From Prolixibacteraceae bacterium (GTDB taxonomy: Bacteria; Bacteroidota; Bacteroidia; Bacteroidales; Prolixibacteraceae), in assembly GCA_003506435.1 (NCBI GenBank), contig DOAQ01000019.1:62001-126000 (forward strand): a stretch of 64,000 nt of DNA. The letters run 5' to 3'. Position numbers and translations under genes: made by a program. Below the pieces are notes generated by a model. The model made no database searches. It was not told where the DNA came from and saw only the letters and a program-made list of their open reading frames with translations. Below, piece by piece: positions 50,151 through 59,501 of the stretch. Within the stretch, counting starts at the first letter, position 1; every line of letters begins with the position of its first letter.

Positions 50151-52166
50151 ATGAATATGAAATACCAACACCTCAAACCCGATCAAATAAACCAACTGAT
50201 AACTAACGGATGTACTTGTTCTGATTGGGGGAAAATCAGGGTAAGTGAAGGTTTCTCTGCAAATCATGTACAACATACCGATTTTTCAGGAGAAATTACG
50301 ATCGGCGACAACCAAGGTACTGTTGAATTTTACGGGGGCGTTAAAAAACCGTGTGGAATTTACAACTCGTCAATCCATAACTGCACGATTGGCAACCATG
50401 TGTACATCAATCATGTCACCAATTATATTGCCAACTACGATATTGAGGATCATGTGATTATTGAAAACCTCGAACTATGTGCGATGGAAGGGGAAAGCTG
50501 TTTCGGCAATGGCTTTCAGGTGGAAGTACTGGACGAAACAGGTGGCCGCAAAATCATGATTTACGATTATCTATCGGCCCATCTGGCATACATTATGGCG
50601 TTTTACAAGCACCGAAGCTGCGCGATTGAAATGCTGGAAAAAATGATTATAGAATATTCGGAAGGGGTAAAATCGTCGCGCGGAATTATTGGCAGACATT
50701 CAAAACTGCAAAATTGCCGGCAAATCCGAAACGTACGTTTTGGTCCCTACACGCAAGCCAACGGAGTTAATCGCCTTGAAAACGGTTCGGTAAATGGCAA
50801 CCAGCACGCTCCTGTAATTTTGGGAACAGGAATTACTGCGCAAAACTTCATTTTTTCATCCGGATCAGAAATCAGCGATGGAACTATCATCGCCAATTGT
50901 TTTATCGGGCAGGGATGTATTCTCAGCAAACAATATTCGGCCGAAAACTCTCTGTTCTTTGCCAATTGTCAGGGTTTTCACGGTGAAGCATGTGCCGTTT
51001 TTGCCGGCCCGTATACCGTTACCCACCACAAATCGACCTTGCTGATTGCCGGGATGTTTTCGTTTTGTAATGCAGGAAGCGGCTCGAACCAAAGCAACCA
51101 CATGTACAAACTGGGCCCCATTCATCACGGAGTTGTTGAACGGGGATCGAAAACAACCAGCGACTCATACCTGTTGTGGCCCGCAAAAATTGGCGCTTAC
51201 ACCCTGGTCATGGGTCGTCACTATAAAAATATTGACACTTCCGATCTTCCATTTTCCTATTTGATAGAAAACAAAGACGACAGTTGGCTGGCCCCGGCAG
51301 TAAACCTGCAAAGCGTGGGAACCATCCGCGATGTTATGAAATGGCCTCGCCGCGACCGGAGAAAAGACCCGAAGAAGCAAGATTGCATAAATTTCAATCT
51401 GCTGAGTCCGTTTACCATTCAGAAAATGCTGAACGGGCTTGAAATTCTGAAGAACCTGAAACAGGTTTCCGGCGAAACAACCGATACATACGCCTACCAC
51501 AGTACCCTGATAAAAAGGCATTCGCTCGAACGGGGTATCGATCTGTATTCCAAAGCAATGTATAAGTTTATTGGGAATTCCATTATTTCGCGCCTTGACA
51601 AATGCGGAGTCGAAAGTTTTTCGGAAATTATGGAATGCCTGAAGCCCCGGAACGATATTGGTTCTGGCAACTGGAGCGATCTGGCCGGACTAATTGCCCC
51701 GCAAACAGAGGTACGAAGAATTTTGAACAGCATTGAAAACAGCACATTTGTTTCGTTGGAAGAGATTGAAAATGAGTTCCGGCTGCTGCACCAAAATTAC
51801 TACGACTATGAATGGGTTTGGGCCGCTGGTTTATTGAAAGATATAACAGGCAAAGCAGTAGAAGAGCTAAATATAAAAGACCTAATTGACCTGATCGGGA
51901 AATGGCAGGAAAGTGTGGTTGAAATCGATAACCTGCTTTACAAAGATGCCCAAAAAGAATTCAGGCTCGATGCAATGACCGGCTTCGGAATGGACGGAAA
52001 CAAAGCTACCCAGAAGCTCGATTTTGAGAAAGTAAGAGGAAATTTCGAAGACAATGACTTTGTCAAGGAGATACTCGACCATATCGAAAGAAAAACAGCA
52101 TTGGGAAAACGCATTATCAACCGACTTGAGAATATTGAAAAACTGCAAATACAAAGTACAAACTAA
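50151..52166 (+). CDS. DUF4954 left-handed beta-helix protein
   Basis: 671 residues from ATG 50151 (a TTG lies just before). Hexapeptide-like repeats typical of sugar-nucleotide acyl/nucleotidyl transferases run through residues 40-330 (IHNCTIGNHVYINHVTNYI; ISDGTIIANCFIGQGCILS; HKSTLLIAGMFSFCNAGSG). The C-terminal 300 residues are helical. DUF4954 proteins are conserved in Bacteroidota and resemble UDP-GlcNAc-pyrophosphorylase-type beta-helices; the reaction is not known. The kinase-RapZ fusion starts 80 bases downstream with its own promoter. Confidence 0.88.
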   Translation: MNMKYQHLKPDQINQLITNGCTCSDWGKIRVSEGFSANHVQHTDFSGEITIGDNQGTVEFYGGVKKPCGIYNSSIHNCTIGNHVYINHVTNYIANYDIEDHVIIENLELCAMEGESCFGNGFQVEVLDETGGRKIMIYDYLSAHLAYIMAFYKHRSCAIEMLEKMIIEYSEGVKSSRGIIGRHSKLQNCRQIRNVRFGPYTQANGVNRLENGSVNGNQHAPVILGTGITAQNFIFSSGSEISDGTIIANCFIGQGCILSKQYSAENSLFFANCQGFHGEACAVFAGPYTVTHHKSTLLIAGMFSFCNAGSGSNQSNHMYKLGPIHHGVVERGSKTTSDSYLLWPAKIGAYTLVMGRHYKNIDTSDLPFSYLIENKDDSWLAPAVNLQSVGTIRDVMKWPRRDRRKDPKKQDCINFNLLSPFTIQKMLNGLEILKNLKQVSGETTDTYAYHSTLIKRHSLERGIDLYSKAMYKFIGNSIISRLDKCGVESFSEIMECLKPRNDIGSGNWSDLAGLIAPQTEVRRILNSIENSTFVSLEEIENEFRLLHQNYYDYEWVWAAGLLKDITGKAVEELNIKDLIDLIGKWQESVVEIDNLLYKDAQKEFRLDAMTGFGMDGNKATQKLDFEKVRGNFEDNDFVKEILDHIERKTALGKRIINRLENIEKLQIQSTN

Positions 52167-52196
52167 AAATGCTTGTTTTTGCCCGACTGTCAACGA

Positions 52197-52222
52197 TTGT
52201 TAACCGGGATCAGGTATATTTG
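52197..52222 (+). promoter_or_regulatory. Predicted promoter of the kinase-RapZ gene
   Basis: TTG (52197-52199), 15 bases, TATATTTG (52215-52222), exact -7 with short spacing, 24 bases before the TTG start at 52246. Confidence 0.5.
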
Positions 52223-52245
52223 TTTCAAACAAAAAAACATTCAAC

Positions 52246-53676
52246 TTGGAATTAAAAGCAAAGGAACAGCTAATTAGCCTGTTCGAAAAATATTATAATG
52301 AGGAAGTTATTGCATTCGAACAATTGCCGGCTTCCGGGTCGTACCGGGAATATTGTCGTTTAAAAAGCAAAAACCGCCAGGTGATTGGCGCATTCAATAA
52401 TGACCTGAAGGAAAACCGGGCGTTCATCGAATTTACAAACCACTTCGTCAGGCACAACCTGCCTGTTCCTGAAGTTTATACAGTTTCCGACGACAAAAAG
52501 TATTATCTCATTGAAGATTTGGGTGATGTAACTCTGTTCGATTTTCTGGAACAACACCGGCAACTGGAAGATTTTTCAGAAAATATTGTCGACCAGTACA
52601 AAAAAGTTCTGGTTGTTTTACCTGAATTCCAGATCAGGGCGGGAAGTGACCTCGATTATTCCAATTGTTATCCGCGCAATGCTTTCGACAAGCAGTCGAT
52701 GATGTGGGACCTGAATTACTTTAAATATTATTTTCTGAAACTGGCCCAGATACCTTTTGATGAACAGGCGCTGGAAGACGATTTTCAGAATTTTTCAGAT
52801 TATCTTCTTTCTACAGATACCAACTATTTCCTGTATCGCGATTTCCAGTCGAGAAATATCATGTTAAAGGACGGAAAGGTGTATTTTATCGATTATCAAG
52901 GCGGACGAAAAGGCGCCCTGCAATACGATCTGGCTTCGTTGCTTTACGACGCGAAAGCCGATATTCCGCAGCATATACGAACCAAATTACTGGATTTTTA
53001 TCTCGATCAACTGGAAAAACATATTCCGGTAAACCGGTATGAATTTAAATCGTATTTTTCAGGATATGTACTGATCCGCATCATGCAGGCTATGGGCGCT
53101 TATGGGTTCCGTGGTTTTTACGAGAAAAAGGAACATTTCCTGAAAAGCATCCCGTTTGCGCTCGAAAATTTACGGTACATTCTTAGCAATCACACTATTG
53201 GCATTCAGGTTCCTGAACTTTTCAGCGTATTGCAAAAGGTGATTGAATCGAAAGTTTTGCGCGAAATTGCATCAAAAGAAGGAAAACTGACGGTGCAAAT
53301 TACCAGTTTTTCATACAAGCGGGGAATTCCGGACGACCCTTCGGGTAACGGGGGCGGTTTTGTATTCGATTGCCGCGCCATTCACAATCCGGGACGATAC
53401 GAAGAATACAAACATCTTTCAGGAAAAGACCAGAAAGTGCAGGAATTCCTGGAAAACAATTCCAACATCAATGATTTTCTGAACCCGGTTTTTAGCTTGG
53501 TAAGCCAGTCTGTGAAAAAATATTTATCACGAGGGTTCTCACACCTGAATGTTTGTTTCGGATGTACCGGAGGCCAGCACCGTTCTGTTTATTCGGCGGA
53601 AAAATTAGCCGAATACCTGAAAAACAAATTCCCTGTTGAGATTGTTCTTCAGCACAGAGAACAGGAAAATTGGTAA
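52246..53676 (+). CDS. Aminoglycoside-phosphotransferase-like kinase fused to RapZ C-terminal domain
   Basis: 476 residues, TTG start at 52246; no ATG lies nearby in frame. The N-terminal kinase domain (about residues 1-310) has YLIEDLGDVTLFDF and the catalytic loop YRDFQSRNIMLKDGKVYFID, the APH-type D...N...D set. It resembles AmgK, the anomeric kinase of MurNAc/GlcNAc recycling. The C-terminal RapZ domain (about 330-476) has GNGGGFVFDCRAIHNPGR and GCTGGQHRSVYSAEKLA. RapZ senses glucosamine-6-phosphate in E. coli, so the fusion links amino-sugar kinase activity and sensing. The usual nucleotidyltransferase partner is not adjacent. Confidence 0.88.
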   Translation: MELKAKEQLISLFEKYYNEEVIAFEQLPASGSYREYCRLKSKNRQVIGAFNNDLKENRAFIEFTNHFVRHNLPVPEVYTVSDDKKYYLIEDLGDVTLFDFLEQHRQLEDFSENIVDQYKKVLVVLPEFQIRAGSDLDYSNCYPRNAFDKQSMMWDLNYFKYYFLKLAQIPFDEQALEDDFQNFSDYLLSTDTNYFLYRDFQSRNIMLKDGKVYFIDYQGGRKGALQYDLASLLYDAKADIPQHIRTKLLDFYLDQLEKHIPVNRYEFKSYFSGYVLIRIMQAMGAYGFRGFYEKKEHFLKSIPFALENLRYILSNHTIGIQVPELFSVLQKVIESKVLREIASKEGKLTVQITSFSYKRGIPDDPSGNGGGFVFDCRAIHNPGRYEEYKHLSGKDQKVQEFLENNSNINDFLNPVFSLVSQSVKKYLSRGFSHLNVCFGCTGGQHRSVYSAEKLAEYLKNKFPVEIVLQHREQENW

Positions 53677-53678
53677 GA

Positions 53679-53810
53679 ATGGCGAAAACACTTTGTAAAA
53701 GAGAAGAGGAAAAAATTTACGACAACCCGAAATACGTTTGCAAAAAATGCGGACGAAAAGCGAAAAAGGAAGAAAAACTTTGTAAACCCAGACAACTCGG
53801 AGAGAAGTAA
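53679..53810 (+). CDS. 43-residue Cys-rich, zinc-ribbon-like protein
   Basis: MAKTLCKREEEKIYDNPKYV then CKKCGRKAKKEEKLCKPRQL. Four Cys (LCK, CKKCG, LCK) suggest one metal site. It begins two bases after the kinase-RapZ stop and ends just before the DUF2490 gene's end, so it is in the same operon as the fusion. The Lys/Glu-rich, Cys-rich style recurs in Bacteroidota small proteins. Function unknown. Confidence 0.65.
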   Translation: MAKTLCKREEEKIYDNPKYVCKKCGRKAKKEEKLCKPRQLGEK

Positions 53811-53811
53811 A

Positions 53812-54459
53812 TTAAATTTTGAAATGCAGAGAAATACCCGTTACGTTTTGATGAGTCCATCGGTTTTCTTTGTTAATCATGTTATAGCAATAAAACAGGT
53901 TCGCTTTCAGAAAACGAATATCAAAAAGGTAAGCTCCTCCAAACAGCCGAAAATTGTAAAAACCATCATCATTAAACTTTACAAACATTTCCTCCGCCAA
54001 AAAGGGACTGATTTTTAGTTTTGTATAGCTACGTGGGAATATGACTGTTAATTTGTTCCTGTACCGGGTTCGTTTAGCGCCTGTATCAAAGTTTTGAAAA
54101 TCGATACGGTTCGACCAATTAATAGAAAATTTATTCAGCGAACCTTTGTAAACCCCGTAAATTTGAGGTGTTATTTCTGAAACCCAGTTGTTTCTTCCTC
54201 CTGAATAAGCATTTCGCAATGCCAGACCAACCGAAAAATTCTTATGAATATCGCGGTACAATATAATATCAAACTGGTTATAATCCGATAATTTTTCCGA
54301 AAGGTTATAATGTACTTTTTCGCTGAAAACAATTTGCGTTTTTTCGTTAATGTCTTCACTCAGCGAAGTGTAGCTCCATAGGTAATTTTCAACTTTTTCA
54401 TCCTGTCCCAAAGCAAATAATCCCGACAACAATGCAATTCCAATCAACACAAATTTCAT
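53812..54459 (-). CDS. DUF2490 outer-membrane-like protein
   Basis: 215 residues with a signal peptide ending GLFALGQD. LWSYTSLSEDINEKTQIVFS and the alternating beta-strand pattern with final ISLHFKI match DUF2490, a small beta-barrel-like family. It converges on the 43-residue gene (1-base gap). Function unknown. Confidence 0.8.
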   Translation of the reverse strand: MKFVLIGIALLSGLFALGQDEKVENYLWSYTSLSEDINEKTQIVFSEKVHYNLSEKLSDYNQFDIILYRDIHKNFSVGLALRNAYSGGRNNWVSEITPQIYGVYKGSLNKFSINWSNRIDFQNFDTGAKRTRYRNKLTVIFPRSYTKLKISPFLAEEMFVKFNDDGFYNFRLFGGAYLFDIRFLKANLFYCYNMINKENRWTHQNVTGISLHFKI

Positions 54460-54831
54460 TTCCAGCTTTTTAAAATTCGCCGCAAAAATAATGAAACCAT
54501 TGATACGGGCAAAAGCCCGTCGAATTGATAAATTTAAGGTGAATCCACAGGATAAGGCAAATAGAAAAAAATTGCAACCATATAAAACCGGAGATAACTG
54601 GGATTTTTGTTTTTATTATACCCGTGAACAAAAAGTTAATTCGTAAATAAAATTTTTTATCTTCGTTTCTAACTAATTTAACTTCAGATGAGAAAAATTG
54701 TAACTTCTTTCATTTCTTCTCTTAGTTTACAAACTCCTCCTCTGTTTTTTTGAGCATTTAATAAATTAACCGAAAAGAATATCTGGTCGCATAAAAATTT
54801 CATCGACAAAAAAATGACTAAAAACTAACTT
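54460..54831. other. 372-base gap before the Omp85 gene
   Basis: AT-rich. It contains a 21-codon ORF at 54688-54753 (MRKIVTSFISSLSLQTPPLFF) preceded by an imperfect -7 box TATCTTCG (about 54658), which may be a leader peptide. No other gene is supported. Confidence 0.4.
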
Positions 54832-56166
54832 ATGAAGCAAATTACATTTCTGGCCGCAACGATATTGTTTGCCTCGCAGTTGCTGATGGCGCAAGGCAGT
54901 AAAGAAGAACAACTGGTAAAAAAAGGATGGAACTTTGGCGCACTGCCAACCATTACTTTCGACACCGATCTCGGTTTTCAGTATGGCGCTTTGGTGAATT
55001 TGTATAATTACGGAGATGGCAGCCGTTACCCCAATTACAACCATTCGTTGTATTTTGAAGTTTCGCATTTCACCAAAGGAAGCGGCATTTACCGTTTTTA
55101 TTACGACTCCGACCAGTTGATAAAAGGCCTGCAAACATCGATGGACCTTTCGTATCTGCCCGATCAGGCGTATGATTTTTACGGCTTCAACGGATATGAT
55201 TCGAAATACAATGCAGGCTGGGTCGATGATGAAGATCCTGCGTATGTGAGTCGGATGTTTTACAAATATCAACGGAAACTATTCCGCTGGAAAGTGGATT
55301 TACAGGGCAAACTAAGCGGCGACAAGCTACGCTGGATTGCCGGGTTAAATTTCCTGAATTTCGATATTTCGTCAGTCGATATTGAGAAACTGAACAAAGG
55401 CAAGGAAGGCGACGATTTGCTTCCCGAAGCGGATGGCCTGTTTGAAAAATACCAGGAATGGAACGTTATCTCACCGGAGGAAGCGGATGGCGGTTTTGTG
55501 CCTACCTTTAAAGCCGGACTGGTTTTCGATACCCGCGACAACAAACCCAACCCGATGAAAGGCGTTTGGACTGAAGCGGTGATAGAGGCTGCACCCGAAA
55601 TACTGGGTTCCGAAAGTTCATTCTCGAAATTAAGTTTGACACACCGCCAGTATTTCACCCTGATTCCTGAAGATCTGTCGTTTGTTTATCGTTTGAATTA
55701 TCAAACCACGCTGGGAGGAGAAGTACCTTTTTATTACCAGTCGCAGGTCATTACTTCCATTCTGAAAGGGGCCAGTTCCGAAGGTTTGGGCGGCGCCAAA
55801 ACGATGCGCGGGATTATGCGCAACCGTATTGTCGGCGATGGTTATTTTCTCGGGAATGCCGAAATGCGCTGGAAATTCAAACGTTTTCAGTTCATCAACA
55901 ATAATTTCTATCTGGGACTAAATGCCTTTGTTGATTTTGGTATGGTGACAAAAAAAATTGAAGCGCTTGATCAGCTAAAACCAATTAGCTCAATTCCGCA
56001 ACCATTGTATTTTAACTGGGATTCCGAAAAACTGCATACTTCGTATGGTCTGGGTTTTCGCATTGCCATGAACGAGAATTTCATCATTTCTCTGGATTAT
56101 GGCCTGGCAGCCAACGAACAGGACGGAAAATCAGGTTTTTATATGGGCCTGAATTATCTGTTTTAA
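54832..56166 (+). CDS. Omp85/BamA-TamA-type outer-membrane protein (bacterial surface antigen)
   Basis: 444 residues with a signal peptide ending LLMAQGS. No POTRA repeats are visible; the 16-strand barrel domain begins early (TFDTDLGFQYGALVNLYNYG). The conserved L6 loop-like motif is present as TMRGIMRNRIVGDGYFLGNAE, and FDTRDNKPNPMKGVWTE is the D15 surface-antigen strand. It ends with a C-terminal Phe (GLNYLF), the usual barrel signal. A terminator follows at 56190-56221. It may insert or transport outer-membrane cargo; the partner is unknown. Confidence 0.85.
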   Translation: MKQITFLAATILFASQLLMAQGSKEEQLVKKGWNFGALPTITFDTDLGFQYGALVNLYNYGDGSRYPNYNHSLYFEVSHFTKGSGIYRFYYDSDQLIKGLQTSMDLSYLPDQAYDFYGFNGYDSKYNAGWVDDEDPAYVSRMFYKYQRKLFRWKVDLQGKLSGDKLRWIAGLNFLNFDISSVDIEKLNKGKEGDDLLPEADGLFEKYQEWNVISPEEADGGFVPTFKAGLVFDTRDNKPNPMKGVWTEAVIEAAPEILGSESSFSKLSLTHRQYFTLIPEDLSFVYRLNYQTTLGGEVPFYYQSQVITSILKGASSEGLGGAKTMRGIMRNRIVGDGYFLGNAEMRWKFKRFQFINNNFYLGLNAFVDFGMVTKKIEALDQLKPISSIPQPLYFNWDSEKLHTSYGLGFRIAMNENFIISLDYGLAANEQDGKSGFYMGLNYLF

Positions 56167-56189
56167 AAACATAGAGTAAAAGATAAAAA

Positions 56190-56221
56190 TACCTCGCAAC
56201 GGAAGTTCGGGGTATTTTTTT
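56190..56221 (+). terminator. Terminator after the Omp85 gene
   Basis: ATACCTCGCAAC, loop GGAA, GTTCGGGGTAT, then seven T; one bulged base in the stem. It lies 24 bases after the stop. Confidence 0.75.
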
Positions 56222-56259
56222 GACTTTAAAGAAAGGATCGCTTAATTTTTACTGAAGTC

Positions 56260-56290
56260 TTTGTTTACATTGCATTTCCGGTTAGATTTG
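56260..56290 (+). promoter_or_regulatory. Consensus Bacteroidota promoter
   Basis: TTTG (56260-56263), exactly 19 bases, TAGATTTG (56283-56290): a full match to TTTG-N19-TAnnTTTG, 30 bases before ATG 56320. The best promoter in the window. Confidence 0.75.
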
Positions 56291-56319
56291 TGGCAAATAA
56301 CCTTTCAGCTTAAAACCCG

Positions 56320-57600
56320 ATGAAGAATATTTTTCCTGTTTCACTGTTGCTTGCGCTGGCATTTATTTCTCTCTCCTATACTTTTCAAAAAGAAAACTGG
56401 ACACAGCTTCGCGGCTCAACAGCCGATGGCATCTCAATGAGTGAAACGGCCCCGGTAAATTGGAGTGAAACTGAAAATATTGTATGGAAAACCCCGGTGG
56501 CAGGCCGTGCCTGGTCATCGCCGGTTGTTTACGATGAACAGATTTGGTTGAGTTCGGCTACCGAAGACGGAACACGAATGTTTGCCGTTTGCATCGATTT
56601 CGAAAGCGGAAAAATCATTCGGGAGATCGATCTGTTTCAACCGCAGGAAATTCAGCGAATGCACGTCACCAACAGTTATGCAACACCGACTCCCTGTATC
56701 GAAGAAGGCTTTGTTTATATGCACTTCGGAACCTACGGAACAGCCTGTATTGATACAAAAAAAATGGAAGTGGTCTGGCAGCGTACCGATTTGAACTGCC
56801 AGCACATGCAGGGCGCTGCATCGTCGCCCATCCTGTATAAAAACCTGCTGATTGTTCATCTGGAAGGTACCGACGTTCAGTTTATTGCAGCACTTGATAA
56901 AACAACAGGACAGACAGTATGGAAGACCCACCGTCCGACCGAAAAATACGAAGATGTTCAACCTGTTTACAGAAAATCGTATCAAACACCGCTCATTATA
57001 AATGTAAACGGGAAAGACCAGTTAATCAGCAATGGCTCGTTATTTTGTATAGCATACGAACCGGAAACGGGGAAGGAAATCTGGCGGATATTTTATGGTG
57101 AAGATTCGACAGTTGCCATGCCTTTGTTTTTTAACGGAATTGTCTATGTTAATTCGGGATGGGTTTTGTCGCAGGGAACTCCTTTTTTCTGCCGCCTTTA
57201 CGCAGTCGATCCGACCGGTACCGGCGATATTACCGAAACGCACGTTAAATGGATGAGCGAAGAACACATTCCGCAAACCAGCACTCCCGTAATTGTTGAC
57301 AGCCTGATGTATGGAGTAACCGAACGCGGAATGGTTTCGTGTCGCGATGCCGTAACCGGGCAAATTATCTGGACTCAGCAATTGAAGGGGCATTTCGATG
57401 CTTCGATGATTTATGCAGCCGGACATATCTATTTTTCCGAAGAAAAAGGGACAAGCTACGTTATTGAACCCGGCCGGGAATACAAACAGGTTGCCGAAAA
57501 CAAACTGGAAGGGAAATTAAAATCGACACCTGCCATTTTGCGGAATTCGATATTGATGCGGACAGACAGCAGCCTGTACAAAATTGCCCTGACCAAATAG
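56320..57600 (+). CDS. PQQ-like beta-propeller (outer membrane protein assembly/quinoprotein fold)
   Basis: 426 residues with a signal peptide (LLLALAFISLSYTF). Seven-to-eight blade WD-like repeats are seen: NWTQLRGSTADGIS, VWKTPVAGRAWSSPVVYDE, TYGTACIDTKKMEVVWQ, ALDKTTGQTVWKTHRP, EPETGKEIWRIFYG, and DAVTGQIIWTQQLKG. This is the pyrrolo-quinoline-quinone repeat fold; no dehydrogenase domain is present, and metal/PQQ ligands are not evident, so it is likely a scaffold or binding protein in the periplasm. It converges on the aldehyde dehydrogenase gene. Confidence 0.88.
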   Translation: MKNIFPVSLLLALAFISLSYTFQKENWTQLRGSTADGISMSETAPVNWSETENIVWKTPVAGRAWSSPVVYDEQIWLSSATEDGTRMFAVCIDFESGKIIREIDLFQPQEIQRMHVTNSYATPTPCIEEGFVYMHFGTYGTACIDTKKMEVVWQRTDLNCQHMQGAASSPILYKNLLIVHLEGTDVQFIAALDKTTGQTVWKTHRPTEKYEDVQPVYRKSYQTPLIINVNGKDQLISNGSLFCIAYEPETGKEIWRIFYGEDSTVAMPLFFNGIVYVNSGWVLSQGTPFFCRLYAVDPTGTGDITETHVKWMSEEHIPQTSTPVIVDSLMYGVTERGMVSCRDAVTGQIIWTQQLKGHFDASMIYAAGHIYFSEEKGTSYVIEPGREYKQVAENKLEGKLKSTPAILRNSILMRTDSSLYKIALTK

Positions 57601-57613
57601 ATTATAGTACTTT

Positions 57614-58993
57614 TTAGCGTAACAACAACTTTACTATTCGCATTTTCCAGTTCGAATACGGCGCATATTTCACCGGAATATCAATCAGAATACTTGATTT
57701 TACAACCGCCCGGTGATTGCTGAACGTATCGAAACTCTGTTTGCCATGGTATTTCCCCATGCCGCTGTTGCCCACGCCTCCAAACGGAAGATTCGAATTG
57801 GCAATGTGAATAATGGTATCGTTAATGCAACCTCCGCCTGCACTGGTGCCTTGCAATAATTGATTTATTTCTTTTCTATCGGATGAAAAAATGTACATGG
57901 ACAGTGGTTTCTCCCGGCTGCTTATAAAATCAATCGCCTGTCCGGTATTTTCATAAGTTAAAACAGGCAGAATGGGACCGAAAATTTCATCCTGCATTAC
58001 CGGGAAATCCGGTTTTATTTCGTCAATAACAGTAGGTGCAATATATTTTTCAGAACGGTCGGTTTCTCCGCCGCAAACCAGTTTGCCATGTGCCAGTAAT
58101 CCCGACAGACGGTCAAACGCATTTTCATTTACAATCCGCGGAAAATCGGGACTTTCCTTCGGATTGGCGCCGAATTGCCTACATATTTCTGATTTTATCA
58201 ACTGCAAAAGTTCATCTTTTACCGAAGCATGTACCAACAAGTAATCAGGAGCAATACAAGTTTGTCCGGCATTCAGGAATTTGCCCCATACAATTCGCCG
58301 GGCTGCCCGTTTCAGGTTTGCATTTTCCGAAACGACACAGGGACTTTTTCCTCCCAGTTCAAGCGTAACCGGGCAAAGATGTTCGGCTGCCGCTTTCATC
58401 GCCAGCTTCCCCAACTGCGGGCTCCCGGTAAAAAACAGGTAATCGAATTTTTGCTGAAACAGCAACTGGTTCACCTCCCTTCCGCCCGAAACCATCGAAA
58501 TATATTCCGAAGGAAAAGTTTCGGCAATGATCCGGCCAATTGTTTTTTCGTATTCCGGAACATAAGACGATGTTTTCAGCAACACAGTGTTGCCTGCAGA
58601 AATAGCGCCAATCAGCGGTTGTACCAGCAATAAGAACGGGTAATTCCATGGCGCCATGATCAATATGCTCCCAAAAGGTTCTGTATATATTTTACTGGTC
58701 GACGGGAACAATGCCAGCGGGGTCGGCCTGCGCCTGGGTTTTGCCCATCGTTTCAATCTGCGGCGGTGAAAATTCAACTCTTTCAAAACCACGCCAATCT
58801 CCGCTTCGTAACTTTCAAATGCCGATTTGCCTAAATCCTTTTTCAGTGCAAACTGCAAAGCTTCTTCATTTTTCAGCACAGCATTTTTTAGTTTTTTCAG
58901 CGCTTCAAGCCGGAACGCAACCTTCCTGGTTTTCCCGGTTTTAAAGAATTCCCGCTGCCGTTCGATGATCGAAATAATTTCTTCGTGCTGCAT
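57614..58993 (-). CDS. Aldehyde dehydrogenase, class 3-like
   Basis: 459 residues. Catalytic Glu in PVTLELGGKSPCVVS, Cys in FLNAGQTCIAPDYLLVH, and NAD-loop FTGSPQLGKLAM. The C-terminal DEIFGPILPVLTYE and FGGVGNSGMGKYHGKQSF are typical of ALDH3. It oxidises medium-chain or aromatic aldehydes with NAD(P). C-terminal hydrophobic end (KMRIVKLLLR) may touch membrane. The divergent upstream region contains an ECF sigma remnant. Confidence 0.93.
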   Translation of the reverse strand: MQHEEIISIIERQREFFKTGKTRKVAFRLEALKKLKNAVLKNEEALQFALKKDLGKSAFESYEAEIGVVLKELNFHRRRLKRWAKPRRRPTPLALFPSTSKIYTEPFGSILIMAPWNYPFLLLVQPLIGAISAGNTVLLKTSSYVPEYEKTIGRIIAETFPSEYISMVSGGREVNQLLFQQKFDYLFFTGSPQLGKLAMKAAAEHLCPVTLELGGKSPCVVSENANLKRAARRIVWGKFLNAGQTCIAPDYLLVHASVKDELLQLIKSEICRQFGANPKESPDFPRIVNENAFDRLSGLLAHGKLVCGGETDRSEKYIAPTVIDEIKPDFPVMQDEIFGPILPVLTYENTGQAIDFISSREKPLSMYIFSSDRKEINQLLQGTSAGGGCINDTIIHIANSNLPFGGVGNSGMGKYHGKQSFDTFSNHRAVVKSSILIDIPVKYAPYSNWKMRIVKLLLR

Positions 58994-59104
58994 ACCTCAA
59001 AATTTACGATGAATGTTACTCTTAACACAAATCCGTTCGGGTTGGGCTTTTGTTCCGGTAATGAAACCTGCAATCCGTCCGGGTTCATTTTCTACGATAT
59101 TTTT

Positions 59105-59233
59105 TCAGTGCTTCCCAACATTTTTACAGATTGAATTTTCAGCATACTTGCCATAAAGGAAGTAAAAAGCCCGATCGTTTCCCTCTTTGAAACTCTTCCA
59201 TAAATCATAGTCCTTATTTGGTTTCTTCAGCAT
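59105..59233 (-). pseudogene. Remnant of an ECF sigma factor N-terminus
   Basis: Minus-strand ATG 59233: MLKKPNKDYDLWKSFKEGND then RAFYFLYGKYAENSICKNVG, stop at 59105. It matches the sigma-70 region 2 opening of Bacteroidota ECF factors (LW-x-x-FKEG-x-x-AF-x-x-LY-x-x-Y). Region 2.2 onward and region 4 are missing and not found in other frames downstream. The rest of the 508-base gap 58994-59501 shows nothing else supported. Confidence 0.5.
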
Positions 59234-59501
59234 AATCAGATATTCAGTCGAAAGCCAGGTCGACAAAGAACCTTGAAAAGTTAAAGTTAGAATTAATTTA
59301 CAAAGAATTTATGGAAATATAGATTCGAACCTGATTGAGGTTAATAGAGCCGTATCCTTGTACATTTACGGGAACCGGAAACCGGCAATATTAAGTCGTT
59401 CTTTTTGATAATCTTCAGCATGTGATAAAAAATTTACAGGGAAATATTATCGTTCTTTTGTTCTATAATAAGAAAATGACAATTTAAACACAAAATTTCT
59501 G

